In this document: one piece after another, positions 61,211 through 64,000 of the stretch
Position numbering within the stretch: position 1 is the stretch's first letter
Layout of the letters: each line of letters opens with the position of its first letter
From: Alcaligenes faecalis
GTDB taxonomy: Bacteria > Pseudomonadota > Gammaproteobacteria > Burkholderiales > Burkholderiaceae_B
Assembly (NCBI RefSeq): GCF_009497775.1
Contig: NZ_CP031012.1
Coordinates: 3,499,235 to 3,563,234, forward strand
Direction of reading: 5' to 3'
Length of the DNA: 64,000 bases
Notes under the pieces: generated by a model
The model's database searches: none
Told to the model about the DNA's origin: nothing
What the model saw: the letters and a program-made list of their open reading frames with translations, nothing else
Made by a program: the position numbers and the translations under genes

Positions 61211-61887
61211 GGGATTCTCCTGGGCACACGGCCACAGAAACACCCCACACGTCTTAGACCGTGAGGAACCTGGAGCCGGTGCTCAATTCGCAATGGGGTT
61301 TCATGCGGACATGAAACGCTGGGCAGAACGCAGGGCTGCGTCTTTCAGATTCAGGGTCAGGGCCCAAGAACGTGCTCCTTTAACAATCAAAAATATCGGC
61401 TGCCTGCCTGGGTATCCTGCATAGGCATCAGCCATACACACCCTGTCTGTTTCAGAGGGACAAGGCATCAGAGCTTGTCCAATCGGAGTCAAGCCCCAGG
61501 TACATAAGCACCTGAGGCTTGAGTCCGAGCGATAAAACAGAAAGAGCGCATGAAATCTACGGATCCCTCAAGAAAAATCCCGTTCTTGAGGAACAACAGA
61601 ATTTTCGCATCGCCACCCTGGCAGGGCCAGCCTGCATTGGGGCCTTGTGCATGGCCTTAAACATAAGGCGAATATGCCAAGGTATATATTTGCCCCGTCC
61701 GCAGGCCAATCCGGCCCGCATCCTTGGCCTGCCCTCTGCCCAAGCCAAATCCCCACCGCGCACCGGCAAGCCGGCATACGGGTTTTCCTGCGGGCACCGG
61801 CCAAATGGATTATTCTTGCAGTGTTTGCCCAGCAAAAAACCAATTCTTTATCCGTCAACGAAGACGGATGCGCAACAAAGCACCACC
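61211..61887. other. 677-base divergent gap between small gene B and thiG
   Basis: No believable gene lies here. The left part is the long 5' region of small gene B with leader copy B. The right part should hold the thiG promoter, but no TPP riboswitch (no CTGAGA and no ACCTGATCTGGATAAT-like core) was found. The thiG frame is open back to 61519, but this stretch has no family resemblance. Confidence 0.7.
61566..61705 (-). promoter_or_regulatory. Structured leader, copy B
   Basis: The minus strand has GGGGCAAATATATACC, then CCCCAATGCAGGCTGGCCC enclosed by GGCC/GGTGGC, then the box GATGCGAAAATTCTGTTG (61611-61594) and the perfect hairpin CCTCAAGAA/TTCTTGAGG (61566-61591). Box and order match copy A, but the hairpin sequences are unrelated, which speaks for conserved structure. 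Here no T run follows the hairpin. It lies about 360 bases before small gene B. Confidence 0.68.
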
Positions 61888-62694
61888 ATGACCCAAACAG
61901 TGAACAACGACCCCTTTATCCTGGCCGGAACCAGCTACCAATCCCGGCTGTTGGTAGGCACCGGTAAATACAAAGATTTTGATGAAACTCGTCAGGCTAT
62001 TGAAGCCAGCGGCGCTGAAATTGTGACCGTGGCCATTCGCCGCACCAATATCGGCCAGAACGCCAACGAGCCCAATCTGCTCGATTACCTGCCCCCTTCC
62101 AAATACACCCTGCTGCCCAACACCGCGGGTTGCTACACCGCTGACGACGCCGTGCGTACCTTGCGTCTGGCTCGCGAACTGCTGGACGGCCACAAGCTGG
62201 TCAAACTGGAAGTACTGGGCGACTCCGGCAATCTGTTCCCCAATATGCCCGAAACCCTGAAAGCCGCCAAAACCCTGGTGGATGAAGGCTTTGATGTGAT
62301 GGTGTATTGCGCCGACGATCCTATCCAGGCCCGCATGCTGGAAGATATGGGCTGTGTGGCCATCATGCCTTTGGCCTCCCTGATCGGTTCGGGCATGGGC
62401 ATCATCAACCCCTGGAACCTGCGTCTGATCATCGATCAGAGCAAGGTGCCTGTGCTGGTGGATGCTGGTGTGGGTACGGCCTCGGATGCCGCCATTGCCA
62501 TGGAACTGGGCTGTGATGGTGTCCTGATGAACACCGCCATTGCCGGTGCCCGTCAGCCTGTGATGATGGCCAGCGCCATGAATCTGGCTGTACAAGCCGG
62601 TCGCCAGGCTTATCTGGCTGGCCGCGTGCCCCGCAAATACTACGATGCCGACCCCAGCTCCCCTACCGAAGGGCTGATTCACTCCCGTACCTGA
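61888..62694 (+). CDS. thiG: Thiazole synthase
   Basis: ThiG builds the thiazole phosphate ring of thiamine from DXP, dehydroglycine and ThiS thiocarboxylate. The 268-residue product ([20 protein letters not shown] start) has [31 protein letters not shown], the Schiff-base lysine in [11 protein letters not shown], and the phosphate-binding [34 protein letters not shown]. The start at 61888 is chosen to fit the family length. thiS is not directly upstream; thiD follows by 7 bases. Confidence 0.94.
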   Translation: MTQTVNNDPFILAGTSYQSRLLVGTGKYKDFDETRQAIEASGAEIVTVAIRRTNIGQNANEPNLLDYLPPSKYTLLPNTAGCYTADDAVRTLRLARELLDGHKLVKLEVLGDSGNLFPNMPETLKAAKTLVDEGFDVMVYCADDPIQARMLEDMGCVAIMPLASLIGSGMGIINPWNLRLIIDQSKVPVLVDAGVGTASDAAIAMELGCDGVLMNTAIAGARQPVMMASAMNLAVQAGRQAYLAGRVPRKYYDADPSSPTEGLIHSRT

Positions 62695-62701
62695 TCGAGA
62701 C

Positions 62702-63520
62702 ATGATTCCCAATACGCTGACCATTGCCGGAGTTGACCCCTCCGGCGGCGCCGGTATTCTGGCTGATGTCAAAGCCATGAGCGCCCTGGGTGCTTATGCC
62801 ACCGCTGTGATTGCCGCTTTGACGGCACAAAATACCCAAGGGGTCACCGGCATCAGCCCGGTTCCTGCCGACTTTGTGCGCCAGCAGATTGATACGCTGT
62901 TTGCCGACGTGCGCATTGATGGCGTCAAGATCGGCATGTTGGGCCAGGAGGCCGTCACCACCGTGGTGGCCGAGCGCATGGCTCACTTCAAACCCAAGCA
63001 TCTGGTACTGGACCCGGTGATGATCGCCAAAAGTGGCGACCATCTGCTAGAGAAGTCAGCCGTTCATGCCTTGCGCGAGCAACTGGTGCCCCAGTGCACC
63101 ATGATCACGCCCAATCTGCCCGAAGCCGGTGTCCTGCTGGACGCCCGCCCGGTAGAAACCGTCAAGGAAATGCGTCAGGCCGCCGAGCGCCTGCGTCGCC
63201 TGATGAATCACAGCGATCAGCGCTGGGTCTTCCTGAAAGGGGGCCACCTGCCCGGTTCGGACTGCATAGACTTGCTGCACGATGGCGACAAGATGATCGA
63301 AATGCCCGCCAAGCGTATTGATACTGCCAATACGCACGGCACCGGCTGCACCCTGTCCGCTGCACTGGCCGCCCTGCTGCCCCAATACAGCAATGTGCCT
63401 GATGCCGCCCTGGCTGCCAAAAAGTACTTGTACGAAGCCATTGCCCGTTCGGGTGAACTGACAGTGGGCAGCGGACACGGTCCGGTGCATCACTTCCATA
63501 AACTGTGGCCATCGTCCTGA
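62702..63520 (+). CDS. thiD: Hydroxymethylpyrimidine kinase / HMP-phosphate kinase
   Basis: ThiD phosphorylates HMP and HMP-P for thiamine synthesis. The 272-residue ribokinase-fold protein has GVDPSGGAGILADVKAMSALGAYATAVIAALTAQNTQGV at the N-terminus, DPVMIAKSGD in the middle and the C-terminal anion-hole motif THGTGCTLSAALAA. It is coupled to thiG (7-base gap). Confidence 0.94.
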   Translation: MIPNTLTIAGVDPSGGAGILADVKAMSALGAYATAVIAALTAQNTQGVTGISPVPADFVRQQIDTLFADVRIDGVKIGMLGQEAVTTVVAERMAHFKPKHLVLDPVMIAKSGDHLLEKSAVHALREQLVPQCTMITPNLPEAGVLLDARPVETVKEMRQAAERLRRLMNHSDQRWVFLKGGHLPGSDCIDLLHDGDKMIEMPAKRIDTANTHGTGCTLSAALAALLPQYSNVPDAALAAKKYLYEAIARSGELTVGSGHGPVHHFHKLWPSS

Positions 63521-63560
63521 TACGTGCCGTTTGATCGGGCCGCTTGAAGGCCCCTGTCTT

Positions 63561-64000
63561 ATGTCTACACTTGGAATTATTGTCGCCATGCGCGAGGAGC
63601 TGGAGATTGTGCTGGAGCGCTTGCAAGAGCCCCAGACCATCCAGCGCGCCGGCATGGACTTTCATCGCGGCAGCTATTTGGGCAAGCCCGTTGTGGCCGT
63701 GGTCTGCGGCGTGGGCAAGGTCAATGCAGCGGCCTGCACCCAGATGCTGATCTCGGAATTTGCCGTGGGCAGCATCATCAATATCGGCATTGCCGGTGCG
63801 GTGGAACCCAGCATCCGGCCAGGCGATATCGTCATTGCCGATACGCTGGTCCAGCACGATGTGGAACTGAAAGCCCTGGGCTTGGCACCGGGGCAGGTTT
63901 TCCGTCTGGATACCTTTGATTTTCCGGCTGACCCCGCCCTGCTGACGATTGCCCAAACCGCCGCCCAGCAGATCAAAGGTCATCAGGTCCATACGGGCCG
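63561..64000 (+). CDS. mtnN: 5'-methylthioadenosine/S-adenosylhomocysteine nucleosidase (3' end outside window)
   Basis: This enzyme cleaves MTA and SAH to adenine and the thio-sugar in methionine salvage and autoinducer-2 pathways. The visible 146 codons start MSTLGIIVAMREELEIVLE and contain VVAVVCGVGKVNAAACTQMLI, INIGIAGAV and GDIVIADTLVQHDVEL, all typical. The gene runs off the window, so the catalytic Asp region is not seen. It starts 40 bases after thiD. Confidence 0.9.
   Translation, partial: MSTLGIIVAMREELEIVLERLQEPQTIQRAGMDFHRGSYLGKPVVAVVCGVGKVNAAACTQMLISEFAVGSIINIGIAGAVEPSIRPGDIVIADTLVQHDVELKALGLAPGQVFRLDTFDFPADPALLTIAQTAAQQIKGHQVHTG

Noticed and set aside
61519..61887. N-terminal extension of thiG by 123 codons
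   Set aside because: The stretch matches nothing in ThiG, contains leader copy B on the other strand, and the family N-terminus begins at 61888.
61211..61887. TPP riboswitch before thiG
   Set aside because: The conserved CTGAGA and ACCTGATCTGGATAAT-like elements were looked for and not found on the plus strand.

Overview
The window looks like a chromosomal segment of a betaproteobacterium of the order Burkholderiales, family Alcaligenaceae, most likely Alcaligenes. The basis is the character of the proteins (a copper nitrite reductase close to the Alcaligenes/Achromobacter enzymes, a quinol-type NO reductase with NorR, DUF3460, a Bordetella-like PyrE and IspB) and the gene order. No database search was run, so the genus is an inference. 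No rRNA, tRNA, CRISPR array or complete insertion sequence was seen. Both window edges cut genes: mutY on the left and mtnN on the right.

Layout: 1-725 end of mutY; 761-6325 (minus) cell-shape operon mreB-mreC-mreD-mrdA-rodA; 6597-9892 (plus) gatCAB for the tRNA-dependent amidotransferase, ending at a strong terminator; 9984-13956 pyrE, a LysR regulator divergent from doxX and a LigB-type dioxygenase, then xth; 13981-21490 a denitrification block with a small cytochrome c, nirK, norB, a 54-codon small ORF preceding norB on the same predicted sigma-54 transcript, divergent norR, a Crp/Fnr regulator and a NirV-like lipoprotein; 21708-26911 gltS, ispB, a DUF815 ATPase, a Nudix/ThiE-like fusion and a spermidine-synthase-like protein; 26912-27309 a pentanucleotide repeat field; 27310-36254 (minus) an MdtABC/MuxABC-type RND efflux operon with its own outer-membrane channel.

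From 36477: zapD, coaE, a lipoprotein, a stand-alone LuxR-type HTH protein, a 231-bp palindrome in a gene-free gap, panC, scpA, DUF3460, an MFS exporter, an AT-rich araC/eamA/B3-B4 cassette, an MmyB-type regulator and metH. A B12 block follows: a cobalamin riboswitch, btuB and btuF. Next comes an iron block of Fur box, ECF sigma factor, FecR and TonB-dependent siderophore receptor. The window ends with an unusual locus at 58367-61700 and then thiG, thiD and partial mtnN.

The 58.3-61.7 kb locus is the strongest candidate for something undescribed. Two small paralogous proteins resembling the cytosolic N domain of the Mg2+ channel MgtE flank a soluble, cut-down MgtA-type P-ATPase fragment that reads in frame into an outer-membrane porin. 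Each small gene is preceded by a copy of the same structured leader: a conserved GATGCGAAAATWCTGTTG box directly followed by a hairpin that keeps its position but differs in sequence. This suggests a Mg2+-related leader RNA controlling an envelope and Mg2+ response. The role is inference; the repeat, the paralogy and the fusion are seen directly.
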